From the NCBI RefSeq assembly GCF_038404985.1, contig NZ_JBBKBA010000001.1:2136001-2200000 (forward strand): a stretch of DNA of 64,000 nt. Direction: 5' to 3'. This document shows, piece after piece, positions 1 through 8,865 of this stretch (position 1 is the stretch's first letter; every line of letters starts with the position of its first letter). The position numbers and the translations under genes are program-made. The notes below the pieces were generated by a model, which was not told where the DNA came from, made no database searches, and saw only the letters and a program-made list of their open reading frames with translations. Source of the stretch: Ferrovibrio sp. MS7 (GTDB lineage Bacteria > Pseudomonadota > Alphaproteobacteria > Ferrovibrionales > Ferrovibrionaceae).

Positions 1-1206
1 CAGGAAAAAGGCTTCTTCGCCCAGCACGGCCTGAAAGTCGAACTGGTGCGGGAGCCCTCCTGGGCCAATATCCGCGACAAGGTGGCGCTCGGTGCGCTGG
101 ATGCGGCGCATATGCTGGCGCCGATGCCGCTCGCCGCCACGTTGGGCGCCGGCGGTTGGAAGAAGCCGCAGATCACCTCGTTCGTGCTGGCGCTGAACGG
201 CAACGCCGTCACCATTTCCGCCAAGCTGTGGGATCGCCTCGTTGCCATCGAGCCGAGCTTGCAGCATAGCCGGGCCGAAAGCGCCAATGCGTTGCGCCGT
301 CTGATCAACCAGGACCGCAAGGCCGGCAAGCCGCCGCTCACCTTCGCCACCGTGTGGCCGTATTCTTCGCACCAGATCCAGCTCCGCTACTGGCTCGCTG
401 CCGCCGGTATCGATCCGGACCGCGATGTCAACCTGGTGGTGGTGCCGCCGCCGCAGATGACCGACCGCCTCGGTGCCGGCGAGATCGACGGCTTCTGCGT
501 CGGCGATCCCTGGAACACCCTGGCCGTGCTGCGTGGCGTCGGCCGCATCCTGATTTCCGGCTACGAGATCTGGAACAACCGCATGGAAAAGGTGGTTGGC
601 GCCAACCGCGATTGGGTCGAGCGCAATCCCAATGCGCATAAGGCCATGCTGATGGCGCTGATCGAGGCCGGCGAATGGCTGGATAAGCCGGAGAACCGGC
701 TTGAGGGCGTCGATATCATGGCGCGCGATGCCTATGTCGGCAGCCATGCGGCGGAAGCCATCCGGCTCGGCATGCTCGGCATCGTGCGCTATGGCCTCGA
801 TACCAATCCGGAGCATATGCCGGATTTCCATGTCTTCAGCCGCTACACGGCGAATTTCCCCTGGCGTAGCCAGGCGGAATGGTATTTGAGCGAAATGCGG
901 CGCTGGAATCTGATCGATCCGGCCACCGATATCGCGGCGCTGGCCGATCAGGTCTACCGCACCGATCTCTACCGCGAAGCCGCCGCCGCGCTGGACAAGC
1001 CTTTCCCGCTGATCGACCGCAAGCCGGAAGGCCTGCATGCCGGCCCCTGGCAGCTCGCTCAGGCCAGTGCCCCGATCCCGATGGGGCCGGATCTCTTCTT
1101 CGATGGCAGCTATGTCTCCTCGGCGCGTTCCCAGGCTATCGGCCTGCGCCGCGAGGCCGATGCTGCCGCCAATGCCTCTCCCCGCCGTTTGCCGGCCAAC
1201 CGCTGA
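1..1206 (+). CDS. Nitrate-binding protein, NrtA/NasS family (5' end outside window)
   Basis: The reading frame is already open at base 1, so the start and any signal peptide lie upstream. About 400 residues are visible. They match the CmpA/NrtA/NasS nitrate-binding family: HMLAPMPLA near the start, ALNGNAVTIS, then a YWLAAAGIDPDRDV block followed by PPPQM and GFCVGDPWN. This family either feeds nitrate to an ABC transporter (NrtA, exported) or acts as a cytoplasmic nitrate sensor with NasT (NasS). The missing N-terminus prevents a choice between the two. The adjacent ATPase gene, 13 bases downstream, favours transport. The family and nitrate role are well supported; the exact role is inferred. 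Confidence 0.85.
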   Translation, partial: QEKGFFAQHGLKVELVREPSWANIRDKVALGALDAAHMLAPMPLAATLGAGGWKKPQITSFVLALNGNAVTISAKLWDRLVAIEPSLQHSRAESANALRRLINQDRKAGKPPLTFATVWPYSSHQIQLRYWLAAAGIDPDRDVNLVVVPPPQMTDRLGAGEIDGFCVGDPWNTLAVLRGVGRILISGYEIWNNRMEKVVGANRDWVERNPNAHKAMLMALIEAGEWLDKPENRLEGVDIMARDAYVGSHAAEAIRLGMLGIVRYGLDTNPEHMPDFHVFSRYTANFPWRSQAEWYLSEMRRWNLIDPATDIAALADQVYRTDLYREAAAALDKPFPLIDRKPEGLHAGPWQLAQASAPIPMGPDLFFDGSYVSSARSQAIGLRREADAAANASPRRLPANR

Positions 1207-1219
1207 CAGGAGTTGCCCC

Positions 1220-2020
1220 ATGTCCACTTATCTTGCCTTCGACGATGTCGGCATGAGCTTCAAGGGTGCCAACGGAACCTTCGTGGCGTTGCGCGAGATC
1301 AACCTGCAGATCAAGCAGGGTGAATTCGTTGCGCTGATCGGCCATTCCGGCTGCGGCAAGTCGACCCTGCTCAATATCGTTGCCGGCCTGTTGCGCGCCA
1401 CCACGGGCGGTGTGCTGCTGCAGGGCAAGGAAGTGAACGATCCCGGTCCGGATCGCGCCGTGGTGTTTCAGAACCATTCGCTGCTGCCCTGGCTGACGGT
1501 CTACGACAATGTCCGCCTGGCAGTGGACAAGGTGCACCGCAAGGCCAAGTCGGCGGCGGAGCGCGATGAATGGACCAAGCATAATCTCGCCCTGGTCGGC
1601 ATGGATCATGCGCTGGAGAAGCGGCCGCATGAAATCTCCGGCGGCATGAAGCAGCGCGTCGGCATCGCCCGCGCGCTGGCCATGGAGCCGAAGGTGCTGC
1701 TGCTGGACGAACCCTTTGGCGCGCTTGATGCGCTCACCCGCGCGACGTTGCAAGATACGGTCATGGAGTTGCAGGCAAAGCTGCAGAACACCGTGATCAT
1801 GATCACCCATGATGTGGATGAAGCCGTGCTGCTGTCCGACCGCGTGGTGATGATGACAAACGGCCCGGCGGCAACCATCGGCGAGGTGCTGAATGTCAAC
1901 CTGCCGCGTCCGCGCAATCGCCTCGCCATGGTCAGCGACCCGGAATACAACCGCTGCCGCAAGGAGATCATGAACTTCCTCTATGCCCGGCATCGTGCGC
2001 CGGCCACGCATGCGGCCTGA
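1220..2020 (+). CDS. Nitrate ABC transporter ATP-binding protein (NrtD/NasD type)
   Basis: This 266-residue ABC ATPase would energise nitrate/nitrite uptake at the inner membrane. Visible motifs are Walker A GHSGCGKST at residues 41-49, a Q-loop FQNHSLLPW, the signature ISGGMKQR, Walker B LLLDEPFGALD and the switch histidine in ITHDVDEA. The sequence is of the NrtD/SsuB/TauB type. I chose the ATG at 1220 because AGGAG lies just upstream; longer in-frame starts overlap the preceding gene. It sits between the nitrate-binding protein and nirB. No permease gene lies on either side of it inside the window, so its membrane partner must be encoded upstream or elsewhere. Confidence 0.9.
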   Translation: MSTYLAFDDVGMSFKGANGTFVALREINLQIKQGEFVALIGHSGCGKSTLLNIVAGLLRATTGGVLLQGKEVNDPGPDRAVVFQNHSLLPWLTVYDNVRLAVDKVHRKAKSAAERDEWTKHNLALVGMDHALEKRPHEISGGMKQRVGIARALAMEPKVLLLDEPFGALDALTRATLQDTVMELQAKLQNTVIMITHDVDEAVLLSDRVVMMTNGPAATIGEVLNVNLPRPRNRLAMVSDPEYNRCRKEIMNFLYARHRAPATHAA

Positions 2021-2030
2021 GGCCAGGGCG

Positions 2031-4490
2031 ATGACGGGGAATTCAAAACCGGAGCGGCTGGTCATCATCGGCAACGGCATGGCGCCGGGCCGCATGCTGG
2101 AGAATCTGTTCGAGAAGGCGCCGGGCCGCTACGCGGTCACCATTTTCAACGCCGAACCGCGCGTGAATTACGACCGCATCATGCTGTCGCCGGTGCTCTC
2201 GGGCGAGAAGACCTATGAGCAGATCGTGATTCATGGCGATGGCTGGTATATCCAGAACGGCGTCACCCTGCATAAGGGCACGCGCGTTACCAGTATTGAT
2301 CCGGCTGCCAAAACGATCAGCACCGATAACGGCCTTGTCGAATCCTACGACAAGCTTGTGATCGCCACCGGTTCGGTGCCGTTCATCATTCCGGTGCCGG
2401 GCCACAAGCTGCCCGGTGTGCTGAGCTACCGCGATCTCGACGATGTCGATGCCATGATCCTGGCCGCCAAGGCGCGCGGCAAGGCCGTGGTGATCGGCGG
2501 CGGCCTGCTGGGCCTGGAGGCCGCGGCGGGTCTGGCCGAGCAGGGCATGCAGGTCAGCGTGGTGCATCTGATGCCGACGCTGATGGAGCGGCAACTCGAT
2601 CAATCCGCTGGCTACCTGTTGAAGAAAGCCATCGAGGCGCGCGGCATCACCGTGCATACCGGCGCCAATACCAAGGCCATTCTCGGCGAAAAGAAGGTCG
2701 AGGGCGTGGAACTGGAGGACGGCACGGTGCTGCCGGCCGATCTGGTGGTGATGGCGGTGGGCATCCGGCCGAATGGCACCCTGGCCAAGGAAGCCGGGCT
2801 GACCGTCAATCGCGGCATCGTGGTGGACGACCAGATGCGCACGTCGGATCCGCATATCTTTGCGCTTGGCGAATGCGTCGAGCATCGCGGCGCCACCTAT
2901 GGCCTGGTCGCGCCGCTCTATGAGATGGCCGGCGTGCTGGCCCGCACGCTGATCGGCGAGGAAGCCGCCTATACCGGCTCGGTCACCGCCACCAAGCTGA
3001 AAGTCACCGGCATCAGCCTCTATTCCGCCGGCGATTTCGCCGAGGCCAAGGACCGCGAGGAAATCGTGCTGCGCGATGCCAGCCGTGGCGTCTACAAGCG
3101 GCTGGTGCTGAAGGACAGCCGCATCATCGGTGCCGTGCTCTACGGCGATACCGAGGATGGCGCCTGGTTCTTCCAGTTGCTGCGCGAGGGCAAGGATATT
3201 GCTGATCTGCGCGAGACGTTGATCTTCGGCCAGGGCTATGCGGGAGGCAGCCCGCTGGACCCTATGGCGGCCGTTGCAGCCTTGCCGGATGAGGCAGAGA
3301 TCTGCGGCTGTAACGGCGTATGCAAGGGCAAGATCGTCGCAGCGATCACGGAAAAGAACCTGACCAGCCTGGATCAGGTGCGGGCCCATACCAAGGCATC
3401 GGCCTCCTGCGGCTCCTGCACCGGTCTGGTGGAAAAGCTGATCGGCTTCACGCTCGGCGATGGCTACCAGCCGGCCACCGTGAAGGCGATGTGCGGCTGC
3501 ACCGATCTGGGCCATGACGATGTGCGCCGCCTGATCGTCGCCAAGGGCCTCAAGTCGATGCCGGCGGTGATGCAGGAACTGGAATGGAAAACCTCCTGCG
3601 GCTGCTCGAAATGCCGTCCGGCACTGAATTTCTACCTGCTCGCCACTTGGCCTGGCGAATATGCCGATGACAGCCAATCGCGTTTCATCAACGAACGCGC
3701 CCATGCCAATATCCAGAAGGATGGCACCTATTCGGTGGTGCCGCGCATGTGGGGCGGCGTCACCTCGGCCAAGGAACTGCGTGCCATCGCCGATGTCGCC
3801 GAGAAGTACAATATCCCGACGGTGAAGGTGACGGGTGGCCAGCGTATCGACCTGCTCGGCGTGAAGAAGCAAGACCTGCCCGGCGTGTGGGCCGATCTCA
3901 ATGCCGCCGGTATGGTTTCCGGCCATGCCTATGCCAAGGGCCTGCGCACAGTGAAAACCTGCGTCGGCACCGAGTGGTGCCGTTTCGGCACCCAGGATTC
4001 CACCGGCCTCGGCATCAAGCTGGAGAAATACACCTGGGGTTCCTGGACCCCGCACAAGGTGAAGATGGGCGTCTCCGGCTGCCCGCGCAATTGCTCGGAA
4101 GCGACGGTGAAGGATATCGGCATCATCTGCGTCGATTCCGGCTATGAGCTGCATATCGCCGGTGCCGCCGGCCTGGAAGTGAAGCAGACCATCCTGTTCT
4201 GCAAGCTGGAGAGCGAGGCGGAGGTGCTGGAATATACCGGCGCCCTGATGCAGCTCTATCGCGAGCAGGCGCATTATCTCGACCGTATCCATAAATGGGT
4301 GCATCGCGTCGGGCTGGACAGCATCAAGCAGCAGATCATCGAGGATGCGGCGCGGCGGCGCGAACTGAATGCCCGTTTCGTGTTCTCCCAGACCTTCGCG
4401 CAGATCGATCCCTGGGCCGAGCGCGTTGCCGGCGCCCAGGCGCATGAATTCAAGCCGATGGCCGATCTCACCGTGCGCGAGGTGGCGTGA
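2031..4490 (+). CDS. nirB: Assimilatory nitrite reductase [NAD(P)H], large subunit
   Basis: This 819-residue protein reduces nitrite to ammonium in the cytoplasm using NAD(P)H, FAD, a [4Fe-4S] cluster and siroheme. Domains in order: an FAD/NAD-binding oxidoreductase half (VIIGNGMAPGR near the start, VVIGGGLLGLEAA around 160), two BFD-like [2Fe-2S] modules between about 424 and 540 (CGCNGVCKG, SCGSCTGLVEKL, then CGC and CGCSKC), and a nitrite/sulfite reductase half. The siroheme/[4Fe-4S] ligands are in TCVGTEWCRFG near 642 and GVSGCPRNCSEA near 680. Length is normal for NirB. The ATG at 2031 is taken because upstream in-frame codons overlap the ATPase gene. Its stop overlaps the nirD start by one base. 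Confidence 0.95.
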   Translation: MTGNSKPERLVIIGNGMAPGRMLENLFEKAPGRYAVTIFNAEPRVNYDRIMLSPVLSGEKTYEQIVIHGDGWYIQNGVTLHKGTRVTSIDPAAKTISTDNGLVESYDKLVIATGSVPFIIPVPGHKLPGVLSYRDLDDVDAMILAAKARGKAVVIGGGLLGLEAAAGLAEQGMQVSVVHLMPTLMERQLDQSAGYLLKKAIEARGITVHTGANTKAILGEKKVEGVELEDGTVLPADLVVMAVGIRPNGTLAKEAGLTVNRGIVVDDQMRTSDPHIFALGECVEHRGATYGLVAPLYEMAGVLARTLIGEEAAYTGSVTATKLKVTGISLYSAGDFAEAKDREEIVLRDASRGVYKRLVLKDSRIIGAVLYGDTEDGAWFFQLLREGKDIADLRETLIFGQGYAGGSPLDPMAAVAALPDEAEICGCNGVCKGKIVAAITEKNLTSLDQVRAHTKASASCGSCTGLVEKLIGFTLGDGYQPATVKAMCGCTDLGHDDVRRLIVAKGLKSMPAVMQELEWKTSCGCSKCRPALNFYLLATWPGEYADDSQSRFINERAHANIQKDGTYSVVPRMWGGVTSAKELRAIADVAEKYNIPTVKVTGGQRIDLLGVKKQDLPGVWADLNAAGMVSGHAYAKGLRTVKTCVGTEWCRFGTQDSTGLGIKLEKYTWGSWTPHKVKMGVSGCPRNCSEATVKDIGIICVDSGYELHIAGAAGLEVKQTILFCKLESEAEVLEYTGALMQLYREQAHYLDRIHKWVHRVGLDSIKQQIIEDAARRRELNARFVFSQTFAQIDPWAERVAGAQAHEFKPMADLTVREVA

Positions 4491-4834
4491 TGACAATGAT
4501 GCAGGATGAATGGGTTGAAATTGGCGGCATCGAAGAAATTCCGCGCCGGGGCGCTCGCGTGGTCAAATCGCCGGTGGGCGACATCGCGGTGTTCCGCGCC
4601 ATGGATGACAGCATCTTCGCGCTGGAAGACCGTTGCCCGCACAAGGGCGGCCCGCTGAGCCAGGGCATTGTGCAGGGTCATGCGGTTAACTGCCCGCTGC
4701 ACAATTGGCTGATCAGCCTGGAAACCGGCAAGGCCCAGGGTGCCGATGAGGGCTGTGCCCGCACCGTGCCGGTGAAGCTGCAGGGTGGCCGTATCCTGCT
4801 TGGCCTTTCCGCGCTTATCTCCCGCGCCGCCTGA
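4490..4834 (+). CDS. nirD: Nitrite reductase small subunit, Rieske type
   Basis: A 114-residue Rieske-fold protein that partners NirB. Both ligand pairs are present, C-x-H in DRCPHKGGPLS and C-x-x-H in NCPLHNW, so it can bind a [2Fe-2S] cluster; some enterobacterial NirD proteins have lost these ligands. The ATG at 4490 overlaps the nirB stop (TGATG), which implies coupled translation. A GTG at 4487 and ATGs at 4496 and 4499 are alternatives. The nasA start follows one base after its stop. Confidence 0.93.
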   Translation: MTMMQDEWVEIGGIEEIPRRGARVVKSPVGDIAVFRAMDDSIFALEDRCPHKGGPLSQGIVQGHAVNCPLHNWLISLETGKAQGADEGCARTVPVKLQGGRILLGLSALISRAA

Positions 4835-4835
4835 G

Positions 4836-7487
4836 ATGACGGAAACCCGCACCACCTGCCCCTATTGCGGCGTCGGGTGCGGCGTGATCGTCACGCGGGA
4901 CGACACAAACGGCGCGGTGTCGCTGCGTGGCGACCCGGAGCATCCGGCCAATTTCGGTCGCCTCTGCTCCAAAGGCTCGGCGCTCGCCGAAACGCTCAGC
5001 CTGGATGACCGGCTGCTGTATCCGGAACTGCACGGCGAACGCATCGGCTGGGATGCGGCCCTGGATCATGCCGCCGCGCGCTTCACCCAGGTGATCGATG
5101 AATATGGCCCGGAGGCGGTGGCCTTCTATGTCTCGGGCCAGTTGCTGACGGAGGATTACTACGTCGCCAACAAGCTGATGAAGGGCTATATCGGCTCAGC
5201 CAACATCGACACCAATTCGCGGCTCTGCATGGCGTCCGCCGTGGTTGGCCATAAGCGTGCCTTTGGCAGCGACACAGTGCCGGTGAATTACGAGGATCTG
5301 GAGCTTGCCGATCTCGTGGTGCTGGTCGGCTCCAATCTTGCCTGGTGCCATCCGGTGCTGTTTCAGCGGCTGGCGGCGGCCAAGGCGGAACGGCCGCAGA
5401 TGCGCGTGGTGGTGATCGACCCGCGCCGCACCATGACGGCGCAATTCGCCGACCTGCATCTGCCGTTGGCGCCGGGTTCGGATGTCGCGCTGTTCAATGG
5501 CCTGCTGGCCTATCTGGAAGCCGATGGCCGGGCCGATGCCGGCTTTCTTGGCGATCATACCGGCGGCGCCGAGGCGGCCCTGAAAGTCGCGCGCGAGGCT
5601 GGCATCGATGCGGCGGTCAGCGCCACGGGCTTGAGCCGCGCCATGTTGCTCGATTTCTATACGCTGTTCGCGCGCACCGAGAAGGTGATCACCGGTTTCA
5701 GCCAGGGCGTCAACCAGTCCAGCCATGGCGTCGACAAGGTCAATGCGATTCTGAATTGCCATCTCTATACCGGCCGCATCGGCAAGCCAGGGCAGGGGCC
5801 ATTCTCGATCACCGGCCAGCCCAATGCCATGGGCGGGCGCGAGGTCGGCGGTCTCGCCAACCAGCTTGCCGCGCATATGGAGATAGACAACCCGACGCAT
5901 CGCGCGCTGGTGCAGGGTTTCTGGCAGTCGCCGGCGATGGCCGCGAAGCAGGGCTTGAAGGCAGTCGATCTGTTCCAGGCGGTGCGCGAGGGCAAGGTGC
6001 GGGCGGTGTGGATCGCCGGCACAAATCCAGTCGATTCCATGCCGGATGCCGATGCGGTGCGCGATGCCCTTAAAGCTTGCGATTTCGTCGTGGTCTCCGA
6101 TGTCACGCGGCACACCGATACGGCGGCGCTGGCACATCTGCTGCTGCCGGCCGCCGCCTGGGGCGAAAAGGACGGCACCGTCACCAATTCCGAACGCCGG
6201 GTTTCGCGCCAGCGCGGCTTCCTGTCGCTGCCGGGAGAGGCGAAGCCGGACTGGTGGATCTTCGCCGAGGTGGCACGCCGCATGGGCTGGGGCGCGGCTT
6301 TCGCCTATGAGAATGCCGCCAGCATCTTCGCCGAACATGCCGCGCTCTCCGGCCATAATAATGCCGGCAGCCGCGATTTCGACCTGTCGCATTTAAGCGG
6401 CATCACGCCGGAAGCCTATGACGCCCTGGCGCCGCTGCAATGGGGGCCGGCGCGGTTTTTCGGCGATGGCCGCTTCTACACGCCCGATGGCCGCGCGCGG
6501 CTGCTGCCCACGGTCTATGTGCCGCCGGCCAGCCAGCCGGACGACCGCTATCCGCTGATCCTCAATACTGGCCGGGTGCGCGACCAGTGGCATACCATGA
6601 CACGCACCGCCAAGACGGCGCGGCTGATGAGTCACATCGCCGAGCCATTCGTCGAGCTGCATCCTGACGACGCGGCGGCGCGCGGCATCGCACCGGCTTC
6701 GCTGGTGCGGCTGGAAAGCGAACGCGGCCATGTCATCGCCCGTGCCCTGGTGACGCCGGAGCAGCAGCGCGGCTCGGTCTTCGTGCCGCTGCACTGGACC
6801 GATCAGTTGGCGTCGCGCGGCCGCGTCGATGCCCTGATCGCGCCGCATCGCGATGCGCTCTCCGGCCAGCCGGAACTGAAATACACCATCGCCGAAGCCA
6901 AGCCGTATCAGGCCGCCTGGTATGGCTTTGCCGTGCTGGCCGAACGGCCGGCGGTGCTGGAGGCGGAATACTGGGCGCTGGCGCCGGCCAAGGCCGGCTG
7001 GCGTGTCGAACTCGCCGATGCCGCCCTGCCGGATGATTGGGATGCCTATGCGCGCCGCCTGTTCGCGGCTGATGATTTCACGGCGGGCGATGATGTGGAG
7101 ATGCTGGCCTATCGCGATGTCGCCGGCGGCCGGCATCGTTTCGCGGCCTTCAAGGCGGGCAAGTTGCTTGGTGCGCTGTTCGTGGCGCCGGAACCGGTGG
7201 CGGTATCGCGCGCCTGGGCCGCCGAAAGGCTGGAAGAGGAAGCGCAGGACGCCGCCGCGCGGCTGCGGCTGCTGGCTGGCCGCGCCGGTGCCGACCGGCC
7301 GGAGCGTGGCGCCATCGTCTGCGCCTGTTTTGAAATCGGCGTCAACCAGATCGTCGCGGCTATCGGGCAAGGCTGTGCCGATGTCGAAGCGGTCGGCGCC
7401 GCGCTCAAGGCTGGCACGAATTGCGGCTCCTGCCGCAGCGAAATCCGGAGGCTGATCGATGGCACCCGTATCCAGAAAGCCGGCTGA
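4836..7487 (+). CDS. nasA: Assimilatory nitrate reductase catalytic subunit
   Basis: This 883-residue cytoplasmic molybdoenzyme reduces nitrate to nitrite with bis-MGD and Fe-S clusters. The N-terminal [4Fe-4S] ligands are C8, C11, C15 and C44 (CPYCGVGCG then LCSKGSA). A molybdopterin oxidoreductase domain and a molydopterin dinucleotide-binding domain follow. The C-terminus, about 827-868, is a BFD-like [2Fe-2S] module (CACFEIG then NCGSCRSEI), as in Klebsiella-type NasA, which takes electrons from a separate reductase. No such reductase gene is seen in the operon. The ATG at 4836 is one base after the nirD stop. The gene overlaps cysG by 29 bases. Confidence 0.95.
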   Translation: MTETRTTCPYCGVGCGVIVTRDDTNGAVSLRGDPEHPANFGRLCSKGSALAETLSLDDRLLYPELHGERIGWDAALDHAAARFTQVIDEYGPEAVAFYVSGQLLTEDYYVANKLMKGYIGSANIDTNSRLCMASAVVGHKRAFGSDTVPVNYEDLELADLVVLVGSNLAWCHPVLFQRLAAAKAERPQMRVVVIDPRRTMTAQFADLHLPLAPGSDVALFNGLLAYLEADGRADAGFLGDHTGGAEAALKVAREAGIDAAVSATGLSRAMLLDFYTLFARTEKVITGFSQGVNQSSHGVDKVNAILNCHLYTGRIGKPGQGPFSITGQPNAMGGREVGGLANQLAAHMEIDNPTHRALVQGFWQSPAMAAKQGLKAVDLFQAVREGKVRAVWIAGTNPVDSMPDADAVRDALKACDFVVVSDVTRHTDTAALAHLLLPAAAWGEKDGTVTNSERRVSRQRGFLSLPGEAKPDWWIFAEVARRMGWGAAFAYENAASIFAEHAALSGHNNAGSRDFDLSHLSGITPEAYDALAPLQWGPARFFGDGRFYTPDGRARLLPTVYVPPASQPDDRYPLILNTGRVRDQWHTMTRTAKTARLMSHIAEPFVELHPDDAAARGIAPASLVRLESERGHVIARALVTPEQQRGSVFVPLHWTDQLASRGRVDALIAPHRDALSGQPELKYTIAEAKPYQAAWYGFAVLAERPAVLEAEYWALAPAKAGWRVELADAALPDDWDAYARRLFAADDFTAGDDVEMLAYRDVAGGRHRFAAFKAGKLLGALFVAPEPVAVSRAWAAERLEEEAQDAAARLRLLAGRAGADRPERGAIVCACFEIGVNQIVAAIGQGCADVEAVGAALKAGTNCGSCRSEIRRLIDGTRIQKAG

Positions 7488-8865
7488 GGCCGAACCGGCG
7501 CGCATCGCGCCGCTGGCCCGCCTGCCGCTGTTCTTCGATCTGCATGGCCGCCGTGCCGTGGTCGTGGGGATGAGCGAGGCGGCGGACTGGAAAGCGGAAT
7601 TGCTGCAGGCCGCCGGTGCCGACCTGCTGCGACTGGAAAGCTGGCACGCAGCGGATTTCGCCAATGCCGTTCTCGTGGTCGCGGATATCGATGATCTCGA
7701 CGAAGCCGCCGCCCTGCAAGCTGCCTGCCGCGCGGCCGGCGCGCTTTGCTGCATCATCGACAAGCCGGCTTTCTGCGATGTGCAGTTCGGCGCCATCGTC
7801 AACCGTTCGCCGGTGGTGATCGGCATTTCCACCGATGGTGCGGCGCCGGTGCTGGCGCAGGCGATCCGCCGCCGTATCGAAACCGCCTTGCCGCTGGCGC
7901 TCGGCGCTTGGGCAGCGGCTGCCAAGGCGATCCGGGGCCGGCTGGCGGCGCTGCTGCCCGACAAGGCGGCGCGGCGCGGCTTCTGGGAACGCTTCGCCGA
8001 TCACGCCTTCAATCGCCCCGCCGAGGAAGCGCAGGCGGAAAGCCTGCTGGCCTTGGCCGATCCGGCTGGCCGCGTCATGGGCGAGGTCGCCCTGGTTGGT
8101 GCCGGGCCGGGCGATGCCGAATTGCTCACGCTCAAGGCGATGCGCGCGCTGCAGTCTGCCGATGTGATCCTGTTCGACGATCTGGTTTCCGACGATGTGC
8201 TGGAGCTGGCGCGGCGCGAAGCGAAGCGGATGATGGTGGGAAAGCGCGGCAAGCGGGCCTCCTGCAAGCAGGACGATATCAACGCGCTGATGATCAAGCT
8301 GGCCCGCCAGGGCAAACGCGTGGTGCGGCTGAAATCCGGCGACCCGATGATTTTCGGCCGCGCCGGCGAGGAGATCGAGGCATTGCAGGCTGCCGGCATC
8401 AGCGTGCGCGTGGTGCCGGGCATCACCACGGCGCTGGCGGCGGCGTCCGAGCTTGGCGTGTCGCTGACCCATCGGCAGGCGGCGCATTCGGTGCGTTTCG
8501 TCACCGGCCATTCACGCCAGGGCAGCCTGCCCGAAGGCCTCGACTGGCGCGGCCTCGCCGACCCGGAAACCACGCTGATCTTCTACATGGGCGGTCGCAC
8601 CGCACCGGAGATCGCGGCAAAGCTGATCGCCGAAGGCATGCCGGCAGACCTGCCGGTGGTGGCGCTCAGCAATGTGTCGCGCCCCGATGCGCGCCGCTGG
8701 TGCGGTCGCCTGGACGATCTGCATCAGGGCTTGGACATGAACGATGGCGCGCCGCTGCTGCTCGGCATTGGCGCGGTATTCAAGGGGGCGCGAACCAGCG
8801 CGTTACCTGCCGATCCGGCAGCACAGCCAGCAGCTTCGCCAGCGCAGCCACGATCAGCAGCGTAA
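7459..8865 (+). CDS. cysG: Siroheme synthase (multifunctional), shortened N-terminal domain
   Basis: This 468-residue protein supplies siroheme to NirB. The C-terminal half, from about residue 211, is a typical SAM:uroporphyrinogen-III methyltransferase (VALVGAGPGDAELLTLKA, GDPMIFGRAGEE, VPGITTALAA). The N-terminal half should be the precorrin-2 dehydrogenase/ferrochelatase. It keeps the catalytic-type aspartate (IID101) and the NRSPVVIGIS core. However, the Rossmann GGG motif is replaced by VGMSEAA at 36-42, and the stretch before VLVVADIDD is roughly 20-25 residues shorter than I expect for CysG. The Ala/Pro-rich tail overlaps the convergent gene at 8780. The start overlaps nasA by 29 bases, so translation is probably coupled. 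Confidence 0.9.
   Translation: MAPVSRKPAEAEPARIAPLARLPLFFDLHGRRAVVVGMSEAADWKAELLQAAGADLLRLESWHAADFANAVLVVADIDDLDEAAALQAACRAAGALCCIIDKPAFCDVQFGAIVNRSPVVIGISTDGAAPVLAQAIRRRIETALPLALGAWAAAAKAIRGRLAALLPDKAARRGFWERFADHAFNRPAEEAQAESLLALADPAGRVMGEVALVGAGPGDAELLTLKAMRALQSADVILFDDLVSDDVLELARREAKRMMVGKRGKRASCKQDDINALMIKLARQGKRVVRLKSGDPMIFGRAGEEIEALQAAGISVRVVPGITTALAAASELGVSLTHRQAAHSVRFVTGHSRQGSLPEGLDWRGLADPETTLIFYMGGRTAPEIAAKLIAEGMPADLPVVALSNVSRPDARRWCGRLDDLHQGLDMNDGAPLLLGIGAVFKGARTSALPADPAAQPAASPAQPRSAA

Noticed and set aside
2043-4496. Open frame of over 800 codons antisense to nirB
   Set aside because: It mirrors the third-position GC bias of nirB, its protein is His/Gln/Arg-rich without any fold signature, and nirB itself is certain.
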